Positions 46,548 through 59,898 of a stretch of 64,000 bases of DNA are shown piece after piece. The position numbers and the translations under genes are program-made. The DNA lies in NCBI RefSeq assembly GCF_036324505.1, contig NC_086355.1, positions 26,594,518 to 26,658,517 of the forward strand, read 5' to 3'. Positions within the stretch are counted from its first letter, which is position 1. Each line of letters begins with the position of its first letter. Under the pieces are notes generated by a model. The model did no database searches. It saw only the letters and a program-made list of their open reading frames with translations, and was not told the DNA's origin. The stretch is from Eleginops maclovinus. Its lineage: Eukaryota; Chordata; Actinopteri; Perciformes; Eleginopidae.

Positions 46548-46612
46548 TTAAATAATCCCGTATATACGGGTGTTTTTAGAAAAAAACGCGCAAATAGTGG
46601 CACTGTTGGCTT
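46548..46612 (-). repeat. Dispersed 'PLFAR' repeat, copy 2
   Basis: The minus strand TATGGAAAGCCAACAGTGCC, then ACTATTTGCGCGTTT, reads YGKPTVPLFARF. It aligns to 23157 and 51632. CCCGTATATACGGG follows within the copy as a short palindrome. Confidence 0.65.
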
Positions 46613-46673
46613 TCCATACACATATCCATTATTCCTTAAACCCATGACTTTTCACACAGAGGTCAAGGAATAA

Positions 46674-46840
46674 GTCCTTTCTCATTTCTCAGTTTCCACT
46701 CCTCGACTCCTTGCCTCACGTCTAGTCCCGCCCACAGGAGATGAGGGCGAAAGAGTCGAGGAGGGGAACCGAGGAGAGAGGAGTGGAAACAACAGCCGTT
46801 TAGAGAAATGAGAAATCCTCTCCTCTGAGCGTACATTCTG
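46674..46840. repeat. Inverted-repeat segment (MITE-like)
   Basis: CTCATTTCTC..TTTCCACTCCTCGACTCC (46680-46710) is mirrored by GAGTCGAGGAGG and GAGGAGTGGAAAC..AGAAATGAGAAA (46752-46818). Confidence 0.5.
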
Positions 46841-47018
46841 AAGTGATGTCCATTAATGATTACATGAGCTATAGCAGAACCCTGTCTGATGATAACTATG
46901 TTCATGACAATTTATATATCTACTTTAATTCATTCACAATGTGGTATAATGACAGACTAACTGGTTACAGATGCGGACAGCCGCCGGGATGATTTGACTG
47001 AGTGAAATATTTTTCATA

Positions 47019-47051
<33 letters not shown>

Positions 47052-47243
47052 ACTAAAGTGTAACACCCTTTTAAGTAGTGTTTATTAAACAAGAGGCATT
47101 TCATTAAAATGGCATGTAAGGGAGAAACTGCCACACTGTTCTCATCATGTCAAACTGAGCATGATTAACATCGTTTTGGAATATTGCAGTACATTTTAAT
47201 CTGAATACTGTCAAAACATTCAAAACCTCATCTGTCAGATAAC

Positions 47244-47249
47244 TTTATT
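47244..47249 (-). promoter_or_regulatory. Poly(A) signal of the C2orf76 homologue
   Basis: TTTATT on plus (AATAAA on minus), about 190 bases after the stop codon. Confidence 0.55.
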
Positions 47250-47435
47250 CAGCACATTTTTAAAACATCAGAAAATAATGTCCATGGACACCATGAGAAG
47301 AAAAAAAGAATTGTACATAATAGAGCATGCCAGAACCTTTTAAAAACAACCCCACAAAGTAAACATGATGATTCCATTCTGAATTTCCTATTTGTTTGTG
47401 GCAGACTTATTGAAATAAAGAACATAAAGTAGTGG

Positions 47436-50548
<3,113 letters not shown>

Positions 50549-50639
50549 TTAACGCTGTGTGGAGAGGTTCCTCTGAGCTGTTTGTTAGTTCAGCGTGTGA
50601 CAGTCTGCTCAGGCTCAGTTGAGCGTTCTTATTATACAT

Positions 50640-51160
50640 GAGTTCAGCAAGTGTTTGGGGTAGCTTCCGTGTTTTGGGGAAGCTTCCGCTTAAGACCAGA
50701 TCAGTCGAGACCCAAAGACTTTCTTCTATCTAGACTCAACAAGTTGATAACTGAGCGCCACAGTATAGGAACAACCTATATTTTGTTTATCTAAACCATT
50801 TCACAACAGGGGTAAACATATCAAGTAATTAACAATTATTTACCGTCAATAAAGAAAAAAAAGAAAAATACCGTTTCATATATCAGATTCAATCATTTTA
50901 AAATTGTGGTGACACATTGAGGGACCGTCGTGTTGCTGTTGGTGGGGAACGTGTTAAGAGTGTTTCCCAACGGACCCGTTAGTGGGTGAGACCTAGGAGT
51001 TCCGGTCCTCCTGCCGTTCATTCATTATGGCTTCGTAGTTGGCTGTTAAGTTGTGTTCGTGTGTGTAAATGGATAATAGAGTGTGGTGTTCTATATTAAA
51101 CACACCGCCTCCGACTCCCATTCATCGGCTCTACAAAATACACAATTCGTTTTGATTGCG
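50640..51160. other. Upstream flank of the C2orf76 homologue; no gene seen
   Basis: Mixed-composition sequence likely including the promoter. No distinctive element was recognised and no open frame has a domain. Confidence 0.3.
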
Positions 51161-51640
51161 TTTTCAGTCGGTAACGAGTACTAAGTAACGCGTTACTCTA
51201 ATCTGACCACTTTTTTCAGTAACGAGTAATATAACGCGTTACTATTTCCAAACCAGTAATCAGATTAAAGTTATTTATCCAAGTCACTGTGCGTTATTAT
51301 TTTTGTCATTTTCCTTGGTCAAAATATATATTTTTGCTTTCTTCTTGCGTCTGGGGGAGTGACGTCTATGCGACAATTAAATCAGGTTTTCAGCATGAGG
51401 ACAACTCACGTGTAACACCACGCAGCGACACAAACGTAAACAACAATAGAGGGAGGAGAGAGATGCGCGTTTTCTAGCTGGAAATACAGTCACTATTTTG
51501 AGTTTGTGTCACCTAAAGATGACAATATTAAGGTTCGTTGTACAGTATGTGCTGGCGATAAAGTGCTATCTTCAAAAACACGTCAAATTTGAAGAAACAT
51601 TTGGAGTCGCAGCCCCACAGTCAAACTTTCAGTGTATGGA
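51160..51640 (+). pseudogene. ZBED-type hAT 5' fragment (BED finger)
   Basis: The terminus-like phrases AGTAACGCGTTAC and AGTAACGAGTAATATAACGC (51183-51245) are typical of a fish hAT end. They are followed by WKYSHYFEFVSPKDDNIKVR and CTVCAGDKVLSS (51478-51575). After a one-base shift comes SNLKKHLESQ. This is a BED zinc finger (CxxC..H). The rest of the transposase is missing; the next bases belong to another repeat. Confidence 0.65.
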
Positions 51641-51668
51641 AAGCCAAGTGTGCCACTATTTGCCCGTG
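51632..51668 (+). repeat. Dispersed 'PLFAR' repeat, copy 3
   Basis: GTATGGAAAGCCAAGTGTGC, then CACTATTTGCCCGTG, reads YGKPSVPLFAR. It is joined directly to the BED-finger fragment. Confidence 0.65.
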
Positions 51669-51689
51669 TGGGGAGGGGTAGGAAGATAA

Positions 51690-51836
51690 CAGGCTACCTG
51701 TGATCTTCATAACCCCTCCCCACACCTCTCTGGAGCTATTGGCCTCCAAATGTCCTTCCAGTCTGGCTTTATAATTCTCCTTGGCTGCCTTTAGCTCTTT
51801 CTTCTTCGCAACGTTTAGGTGCCGTTCAGTTGGCAC
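51690..51836 (-). pseudogene. LINE linker fragment
   Basis: The minus strand encodes KKKELKAAKENYKARLEGHL, then EANSSREVWGGVMKITG, resembling the basic helix between endonuclease and RT in Rex1/L2-like LINEs. About 50 codons only. Confidence 0.45.
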
Positions 51837-51847
51837 CTAAACGTTGC
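51808..51847. repeat. Perfect 16-bp inverted repeat, 8-base loop
   Basis: GCAACGTTTAGGTGCC (51808-51823) and GGCACCTAAACGTTGC (51832-51847) at the edge of the LINE fragment. Confidence 0.95.
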
Positions 51848-52147
51848 ATTAAGGCCTACCATTTGATTTATAATGAGATTTACTTACTCCCAAATCCCCC
51901 ATTTTAACTAACAGAAAGTAATAGAATAGGAGAAATACACGAATGATGTAGCCTATATGTGTTCCCACCCATCTCTCTAACAACAATGAATAACTAGACT
52001 GTTGTTATCTTATTGTGACATAAGTGGTTATCTTCAGGCATATTTTACTGGCGTCTTCTGCTTTATGATTTTACTTGTGTTGCCCATGTACTGATTCCAC
52101 CTGATAGCTGCTGTAATACAAAACAGGAAAATGTATGAGGGAGTGTG

Positions 52148-54755
52148 CAGCAGGCTTGGAATTTCGTCATTTTAGGGGCAAGGCCATTTGGCCTTTGGTG
52201 TCACACATTTCTTTAGGGCACAAAGGCCACATGCCAGGGCACAAAGGCCATTGAGGGAAAAAATAGGATTTGGAGCTTACAAATAAATAACTTCACTTTC
52301 TGATAAGGAAAACACACAAATGACATGGAAGACAAATCACTTTTTTAATATCAATAATGTGAAAGATTATGTCATATAGGCCTATGCCTCCTTTTAGAGT
52401 ATTACCGTATATAAATTGAAATACTCTACTTTGAATAATTAGTGTTTGGTATGTTTTCTATCTACTACTTCTCCCATTCACAAATCCAAATCAAATCAAA
52501 AATTCTATTAATATGTACAAATATATTTAATTTCAGAGCAGAAGAAACAGCCTTCAAGGGTCAAACTCTGTACATAAATCATTCAGCAGTGCACAGTGAA
52601 GGTCAAACATGCAACTGTATGAACAAGCAATACATTGACATGCAAACGTCTGTGTGTGTGTGTGTGTGTTTGTGTGTACAAGAGAGTCTCTTTAATCTGA
52701 CTAATCATCACTTGAGGATGGACATAGGGAGGTAAGTGGAGTAAGGCTAGCTTCCTGTGGGTCAGGGTTGAAGTTCAGTCTTGGCCCATATGGTTGAATG
52801 TTTGGTCTCTTTCTCAAGAGGCCAGCCCACCATCTTGCCACTGCCTCCTCACTCTCGTATGCAACAGGGTCACAGCCCTGGGATTTGATTAAAAGGAGAT
52901 CCTCAATGGTCGAAGTCTTCAGCCTTAAGGGCCAGTCTCCTTGCATACGCTTCATTGTGGAAAACTGGCGCTCCACTTGAGATGTGGAAACAGGGAATAC
53001 CAGGACGATCCTGACGAGATGTAGTAAGTTGGGGTACTTGCTCTCCTTTTCCGTCAGCATCCTCTGCCAAAGCACAAGGAAGGCCTCCCTCTTGTGGTGT
53101 CGCACAATATCATATTTGGCTTTTAACCATTCCCTCTCCACCTCTGCCACATTGCAGCCATTACTGGTGAGAAGTGGCTCGAAATGCTCGCAAAGCTTAC
53201 GCAGCTCACTGTCTCCATACTGCTGAATGGCACTGACGTTATGTTCAGCTGGCATGTTAACAGGATCGAAGACTTCAGCAGCCAGGAGCACAGGATCTGT
53301 GGAGAATGTGGAGAAACGCTGACCAATACATGCAGTGATGGTGTTAACTATTTCACTCCTTTGGCGATGGAAGGCCTCAGCAGATGTTGATGAGGTGCTG
53401 ATCTCCACTCCCTTGTACATAAAGACACCAGTGCGGCCAGTGTTGGTGAAGGCAGTGATGACAGGGTGCAGGTAGGGGCCAGGTTGTTCCTTCTGTTTCA
53501 GCAGAGCAGCCTGGGAAGCCATGACCCTACTGCTGACAGAGGAAAGGGACAGCTCATCTGACTGGAAGTCAAGGGAGAGCTCTGCCAGGTCCGCCAGCAG
53601 ATCCTGGTACAAGGCCATGTAAAGGACAAACTTGGATGATGTTAGTTGCCGCCAGTAAGCCTTGAGCTTCTGCTTATCAAGTCCAGAATCCTCCTGCCTT
53701 TCCAGAAGGTGTGCTACGATGCATCTGTAGTTGGAGGCGAGGGAGGATAAGGCCTTTCGCCTGTGGTTTATCCATCTTGTGCCCTGAGAGCGATTTGGCT
53801 TCATGACATGCTCTTCAAGAGCCTCTCCAATGGCCTTGAGTTCCTTCCATTTCTTGCTGGAACGACGGTACAGGGAGTAGAGGTGCATGAGCAGCTCATC
53901 AATCTGAGGCGGAAAAAAAACATAAACAAATTCTTCCATACTGTGATGGTGTAAACAATAGTATACAAGTAGAACATGTAGCAAAACCTTACTACACATT
54001 TTTTTCAAAATGTATTGTTAATTAAACATACCTGTGGGAAGTAAGAATCTTTAAAAGCAGCTCAAGCTCAAGCCTGTGGGCGATGCAGTGCACCTTGATC
54101 ATCCACGAAGCAGATTCCTGCTGGAGATGGGTAAGGACACCGTTTGTCGTCCCAAAATTGACAGAAGCACCATCAGCTGCTGTTGCAGTCAAGCAGTTAC
54201 CGAGGTTAAGATGGTTCTCCTTACACTTTTCTCTAATGACCTTTAGTATTCCTGCAGCATCACATGAGTCTGGCTCTGTAATACTGAAAATCAAAAGCAG
54301 AAAAACACAAGTTATAAGTTATTTAAATTAGTTATTTAAATAGTTTCATGCTGTGTGGCACTGGCAGCTCTTATTGTCTTCAACTGAAATGGGAGTTGAT
54401 TACAGAAATAAAATACAATTTTATTGAAATCAAAAACATACCAAAACAAAATATCCAAACACATGAATATGAAGAATAAAAATCTTACCCAAGTAGTCTG
54501 ATTCCTGGTGTGCCATTTTCAATTAACTTGATGCTGACCACCTCTTTTTCTGATGTGTCTTTGTCGATGCTTCCATCAAAGAGCAAGGGGCAGTAGAATG
54601 GCTTACGTTTAACCAAAGCATGAAGATGGTCTCTCATGGTCCCCGCAATGTGCTCTATGAAGATGCAACAGGCTTTTGAGATATGACACGTCACCCCCAG
54701 CTCCACACCATGCTTCCTTTCCATGGACACTAAGGTTTTAAACAGCCTGAAAGGC
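52148..54755 (-). mobile_element. ZNF862-like hAT element, partial
   Basis: A possible terminus CAGCAGGCTTGGAATTTCGT starts at 52148 (3' end in element sense). The transposase exons lie at 52701-54755 on the minus strand. The other end is lost: at 54756 the sequence switches to an inverted copy of the element's own 3' coding part. The boundary at 52148 is inferred from appearance. Confidence 0.6.
52701..54755 (-). pseudogene. ZNF862-like hAT transposase, frameshifted, 3 exons visible
   Basis: Exon 54755-54489 has KPFYCPLLFDGSIDKDTSEK (first catalytic Asp). Exon 54283-54032 has LTATAADGASVNFGTTNGVL (second Asp) and IKVHCIAHRLELELLL. Exon 53903-52701 has IDELLMHLYSLYRRSSKKW, GTRWINHRRKAL, AEVFDPVNMP and the dimerisation motif LVFPVSTSQVERQFSTMKRM, ending SLCPSSSDD. 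The join between the last two needs KDSYFPQ before IDELL, but the genomic frame gives KILTSH. One extra T in the CTTTTAAAG run near 54055 is the likely lesion. The N-terminal zinc finger is missing. Confidence 0.8.
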
Positions 54756-54981
54756 GGGAATGGTTAAAAGCCAAATATGATATTGTGCGACACCACAAGA
54801 GGGAGGCCTTCCTTGTGCTTTGGCAGAGGATGCTGACGGAAAAGGAGAGCAAGTACCCCAATTTACTACATCTCGTCAGGATCGTCCTGGTATTCCCTGT
54901 TTCCACATCTCAAGTGGAGCGCCAGTTTTCCACAATGAAGCATATGCAAGGAGACTGGCCCTTAAGGCTGAAGACTTCGAC
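54756..54981 (+). repeat. 226-bp inverted copy of the hAT 3' coding region
   Basis: It is the reverse complement of 52909-53134 with few differences (for example ATGAAGCATATGC against ATGAAGCGTATGC). On the plus strand it encodes EAFLVLWQRMLTEKESKYPN and LVFPVSTSQVERQFSTMKHM. Confidence 0.95.
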
Positions 54982-55308
54982 AGTAGGCCACAGTATATGA
55001 ATACCAGAAATATTTTATTAGTCCCACAGCGGGGAAATAACAGATCAAAAAAAATAGTAATCCAGAATAAGCTAACATATTGGTTGTTCTGCCCCGCTTC
55101 AGTCTGTGTGTGGCGCGGTCTAGCCTGCTACATCAGCTTGGCAGATAGCTAACAGTTACCCCAAGTCAAATAAAGATTGAAACAGCTTGTATCCTTTCCA
55201 AACTTTATTCAGGAAGCACTGTAAAGCTAGACAGATAACATAATACATCTCTCAGTATTTCATTTGGTCACAGACGTTGTTCACAAACAATATTGTTGTA
55301 TTGACTGT
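54982..55308. other. Repeat tail and spacer; no gene seen
   Basis: 'attttattagtcccacagcggggaaataa' resembles a fish LINE 3' terminus. The rest is unassigned. Confidence 0.35.
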
Positions 55309-55963
55309 AAAGCTGCAACGACTAGTCGACAACGTCGACGACGTCGACAATGACATTTTGTCGACGCAAAATTTTGTTGTCGACGCGTCGTATTATTTAA
55401 GCAACCTAGGCATTTAACTCATGACTCATTAGAACACACGCAAATGAAATTGCAATAGAGTTGGCAAGCCACCACCGTCATTTTGTATGCTGCGGATAAG
55501 CATTTTACTGCTTCCGGTTCTGAAGGGGAAGCAAAAGGACCATTCATTTTCCCATTGTTTTGTTTATAAAGTGTCTATTCCCCATTGATGCTCCACACCC
55601 GTAACAGGTGGCAGGGTGCGAACTGGAGGGGAGCAGGGGGAGCTATAGCTCCCCTAGTGGTGACATGAGCTCCCCTGGGAACATGGTTTGCGAAATTTTA
55701 GGGGAGCTCTCTAAAATATTGATATGATGACCAAATAAATGCCATTTTGGGTAATGTTTTTTTCAAAGGTGTAAAATAAGTGAAATAAAATTCTATTCAT
55801 AGTTGTCAGGCTGTATGACGTCAAAATGCCCAGTTGGCGGGCAAGAAAGGCATTCGATAGCTGTCTAGTTCTACCACCGGAATTTACCTAGGATCACCGA
55901 TTACCTTTCATTCAAAATCAATGAATATCTCTACCTTAATGTGTTCTGACTGAGTAATACAAT

Positions 55964-56110
55964 GCAAGACAGTTGTTGTTCGGTTGGTTGTTCAAATCGG
56001 CGAGGAGACAAGCCAGGACTAGGCATATCAGCAGCAGAAAAAAAACCAGGTTGTGGTTACAGTCAATAAGACGTGACCCCTGCCTTCGGAGATGCCATCA
56101 AAGTTTGGCA
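55964..56110 (+). pseudogene. THAP-like zinc-finger start, plus orientation
   Basis: MQDSCCSVGCSNRRGDKPG followed by a degenerate tail (RRDPCLRRCHQSL). The CC..GCSNR start is that of a THAP domain. It matches the complement of about 56500-56575 over about 90 bases and beyond into upstream sequence. Confidence 0.55.
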
Positions 56111-56374
56111 GCCCTCAAAGTATACACGTGAATAGTTGAATTTGCAAATAATTATTTTCTTACAAATCAGCCCTCTGTCTCAAAACAAGCTTCAGCAGCT
56201 AACTGGTAAAGTGTAGGCTGAACTAGGTTAGCCTACTGTTATCCTGGGAAAGCATAGCATCCTCTGAGCTAGATAACTCTCACCCGCAATTTGCGATATT
56301 CAGCCAGTCTATGAAACTACACGATTCATAACACGGTGACGGTGGTTTAAGTATTTTAATTACATAAGGTGAAC

Positions 56375-56563
56375 TTACCATTTGATAAAACGATCACTGC
56401 GAAGACACATACTTTGAGGGTTGTTTTGACTTTGGAAGCTTTTCTGGGGTAGGAGCATCGTCTGAGTTTTCTTTATCTGCTGGTAGCCTATGCGATAAAA
56501 ACATCGTCCGGACTTGTCTCTTAGCCGATTTGAACAATCAACCGAGCAACAACTGTTTTGCAT
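56375..56563 (-). pseudogene. THAP-like zinc-finger exon, minus orientation
   Basis: MQNSCCSVDCSNRLRDKSG, then CFYRIGYQQI and a terminal MCLRSDRFIKW resembling the CSxHF part of THAP domains. It is the inverted counterpart of 55964-56110 and is damaged, lacking a clean CxxH. Confidence 0.55.
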
Positions 56564-56852
56564 TGTACTACCTTATTCAGACAATGTTAAGCAAAGAGAT
56601 ATTAAGTGATTTTGAATGAAAGGTAATCGGTTCGTTAATTCCAGTGGCTGACAGCTGTGGAAAGCTTTTCTTGCACTCCAACGTGCATTCTGACGTCACG
56701 TGAAAACTATCAATTTAGAGTTTATGATTCATGAAAAAAGTGTCGCCTGCTTGCCGCTGTTTGCAGCTCCGCCCACTACCAATTCACTCACGTGATCGTT
56801 TATTTACTGTAGCACTACATGTTTACAAGGTATTGTTGCTGCTGCTGACAGT

Positions 56853-59203
56853 ATGTTGAAAAGAAAAAAACAACAACTTACACTGGGCAATTTCTTTAAA
56901 AGGACTGCCAAACAACTTGATAAAGAAGACCAAACGAATGTAGCTGGTGGAAGCACATCCTTTGTGACTGCTGTTACAACAGTACCGAGAGAGGAGGGAG
57001 CTAATGTCAGTGCTGCTAGTGCTAACTTGACAGTTAAAGATAACTTGTGTGCTGAAGAGACACAAGAAGATGAGCCAAGAGAAGAGGCTTCTAACGTGAT
57101 GACTACAATTACCATAGTAGAGGTCGAAGGAGATATGGAAGAAGATGATGATGTTGCTGATGACCACCCCACTTGTGCTTCCTCTTCCTCCCTGCCTGCT
57201 GCTCGAGATCGGGGGGGTGAAGTTGCTGCGGTGGTCCGGCGGCTGCCGGATGGCTGGACCAGCCAACAGTGGAGTGAGTGGATCACACGCCTCCCATGGC
57301 TATTCTCCAAGGATGGATCCATAGGCTGTACTCTCTGCAGGGATGCTAAAAGCCTTCTCCTCAGTACTGATAAAGGTGGAGTGCACTTATCAGAAGAATG
57401 GATGAACGGGGACGTATCCAGTAAAACTAAGAACAACTTGCGTAAGAAAATCTACAAGCATCGGGATAGTGTGGCGCACAACAGGGCAGTTGAACTGGCA
57501 GAAACAAGAAAACAAGCAATACTGCCGAACCAGATTCTCGCAATTAACGGAAAGTTGCTGGAGGAAACGTCCAATGCTTTCCGATCTGCGTATATGATAG
57601 CAAAGGAAAGGATGGCATTTAAAAAACTCCCACCTGTCATGCAGCTTCAAGAGATCAATGGGGCAAAGGTAGGCGCTGTACACAGATCCGACAAATCCTG
57701 TGCTGAGATTATTGGCCACATTGCACTCGAAATGCAGAAAAAGTTTGTATGTAATGTTAAAAAGGCCCAGTCAAAAATAAGCATCACTATTGATGAGAGC
57801 ACTGTGCACGGACGTGCATATATGATTGTATATGTGAGATGTGACGTGACAGGAAAGGGAGATGTGGATAATGTGTTTTTAGGCCTCAAAGAGTTAGTCG
57901 AGGGCACAGACGCCGAGTCCATCTACAACAGCCTGAGAGAGGCTCTACGTGTTGCAGGTTTTGATGACGAGTTTTTGTCTAACAATCTCATCAGCATAGC
58001 CACTGACGGCGCGTCTGTCCTCACTGGCAAAAACAGTGGGGTCATTGCTCGCCTAAAACAGGACTTCCCCAAAATCCAGCCTATACATTGTCTTTGTCAC
58101 CGGCTAGAATTGGCAGTCCATGACTCTCTTAAACTTGTTGCTGGATGTAACCACTTCGAAATTTTTGTTTCAAAGTTGTGCAGTTTGTACAGTCCGCAAA
58201 GAATGCGAGACTCCTGGAGGAGGCAGCAGCGGAGTTGAATATGCAGCTTTTAAAAATCGGGCAGATTTTTACCATCAGGTGGGTGTCAAGCAGTTTTAGA
58301 ACTGTTAAGGCCGTCTGGAACAACTACCCTGCTTTAGCAAGACACTTCAAAATCGCAAGTGAGGATCCATCTCGTAATGACACGGAAAGGAAGAAATTCC
58401 TAGGGCTCCATAAACAACTCTCAAACGCTGGATTTGTAGCCGATCTGGCTTGCATGAAAGACATGCTTCGTGAGCTTCAGGCCCTGTCACTAAGGTTGCA
58501 GCAAAGAGACATCGACATAGTGAGCGCGAATTCTCAGATTCAGCAGTGCATCGATGTACTTTCTGCTTTGAAAGAGTGTGGAGGTAAATCAGCACAGAAG
58601 GCCGAGGACCGCATAACACAAAGACTGTTCAAAGGTGTGGAGCTAGTGGAGTGCAGCGGCAAAATTAAAAGGGGTCAGTTCTATCAGTCTGTGATCGACA
58701 ATCTTAAGAAGCGAATGCCAGAGTCAGATCTTGTCAATATGCTCAAACCCCTCAACAAGCGCTTTTGGCCACAGGACCGCAACGCACTTATAATGTATGG
58801 GAAAAAAGAAATACGGGCCCTTGCGAAAGAACTCGGTGAATCTGCTAGTGAAGCAGTACAGGAGCTTCGCGACTGGAAGTTACAAGATGCTGCACCTGCA
58901 CCAGGCAAAACGCTGGAGAAACTGTCCATTGCAAGCAGAACTTACCTGCCCACTTCATCGGAGTGCGAGAGGGGCTTTTCAGCTATGAATGACACGGACA
59001 GTAAGACTCGCAATAGACTGCGTGAAGCCAGCACCTCCTCACTACTTTTCGTGGACCTTAATGGACCTCCACTGGAGAGATTCGATCCAACGCCCTTCAT
59101 CACATCTTGGCTGAAGTCGGGTCATCGTCTGTCCACATCATGGGCTAGTGGACCTAGAGCAAAAGCAACTGAGCCCAGACCGCTGTGGTCGCTTTTGTGT
59201 TAG
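56853..59203 (+). pseudogene. KIAA1586-like hAT transposase, one frameshift
   Basis: Frame 1 (56853-58238) begins MLKRKKQQLTLGNFFKRTAK and has an acidic low-complexity region. A TTF/ZMYM-type part follows (WITRLPWLFSKDGSIGCTLC) and the first catalytic segments (SKISITIDESTVHGRAYMIV; LISIATDGASVLTGKNSGVI; IHCLCHRLELAVHDSL). Near 58185 the reading must shift to frame 2 (QSAKNARLLEEAAAELNMQL; IFTIRWVSSSFRTVKAVWNN). That frame continues to the hAT dimerisation region (SIASRTYLPTSSECERGFSA; DLNGPPLERFDPTPFI) and stops at 59203. The human KIAA1586 protein derives from such an element. Except for this shift the gene looks whole, about 780 codons. Confidence 0.85.
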
Positions 59204-59611
59204 GTAAGACCCGCTTAACTGAATTTTGCTGTGTTGAAAAAAATGCCAAAAATACCATGCAGCGTCTAATCTCTCTCTCTCTCTCTCTCTCCCGCAAGTG
59301 GCTCCATGGACCATCAGCATCTCTTCCACCATGCAGCGTCTTGTCATCTGTCTGCTCTCTCCCTCTATGTGCATCGTTGCGTATTGTTAATATTAATATA
59401 TGTTCATGGTTGGTGCTGCGCTGCCGCACCTATCGCGTGTGTTCGGCTATAGGCTAAAGCCCATGACATGTGAAATGTAGCCTATGTATTTTTAGTTATT
59501 TTAAATTGACTTAGGCTAATTAAACAGTCAAACGTTACATTGGTGGTCCGTGGATTATTTATTATCAAGTTGATTGAAGTTTGCGTAGCCCATACATGCT
59601 CGGTAAATCTG
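59204..59611. other. 3' part of the KIAA1586-like hAT, with a (CT)n run
   Basis: Non-coding. A pure CT run lies at about 59268-59291. Confidence 0.5.
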
Positions 59612-59898
59612 TTTCTGTTTCATGTAAATGTAGACCTTTGGCACCCCGTGTGCAACGGATTTTCTATTTAATAGGCCTATGTCACAGATCAGAATCCCCC
59701 CCCCCCTCAAAAAAAAAAAAAATAAATAAATCCGGCTCCCCCGGACACCGTGGTATAGTTCGCACACTGACAGGTGGTCGCGCTAATGCACAGAGTTGGA
59801 TGCCAACCGCCAATAAAATAAAAAAAGAAGAAGCAGCTTCGTCTTTGCACTATCTGCGTCCTAAACCACCCACTGACGAAGTTTAACAGAGACGAATC

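Larger units (their letters stand above)
55612..59769 (+). mobile_element. KIAA1586-like hAT element inserted in the ZBED hAT leader
   Basis: The 8-bp duplication ACAGGTGG (55604-55611 and 59770-59777) surrounds ends CAGGGTGCGAACT and, on the right complement, CAGTGTGCGAACT (12 of 13). 4158 bp, with one transposase reading broken by a single frameshift and a pair of inverted THAP-like fragments in its leader. Confidence 0.93.

Noticed and set aside
50900..51130. Possible solo LTR upstream of c2orf76
   Set aside because: Some wording resembles gypsy LTR ends, but I found neither paired TG..CA borders nor a target duplication.
56804..57436. 210-codon minus-strand open frame
   Set aside because: Low-complexity antisense shadow of the KIAA1586-like transposase N-terminus.
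58178..58238. Overlap of two transposase frames as deliberate recoding
   Set aside because: hAT transposases are not known to use recoding; one missing or extra base near 58185 restores the family reading.
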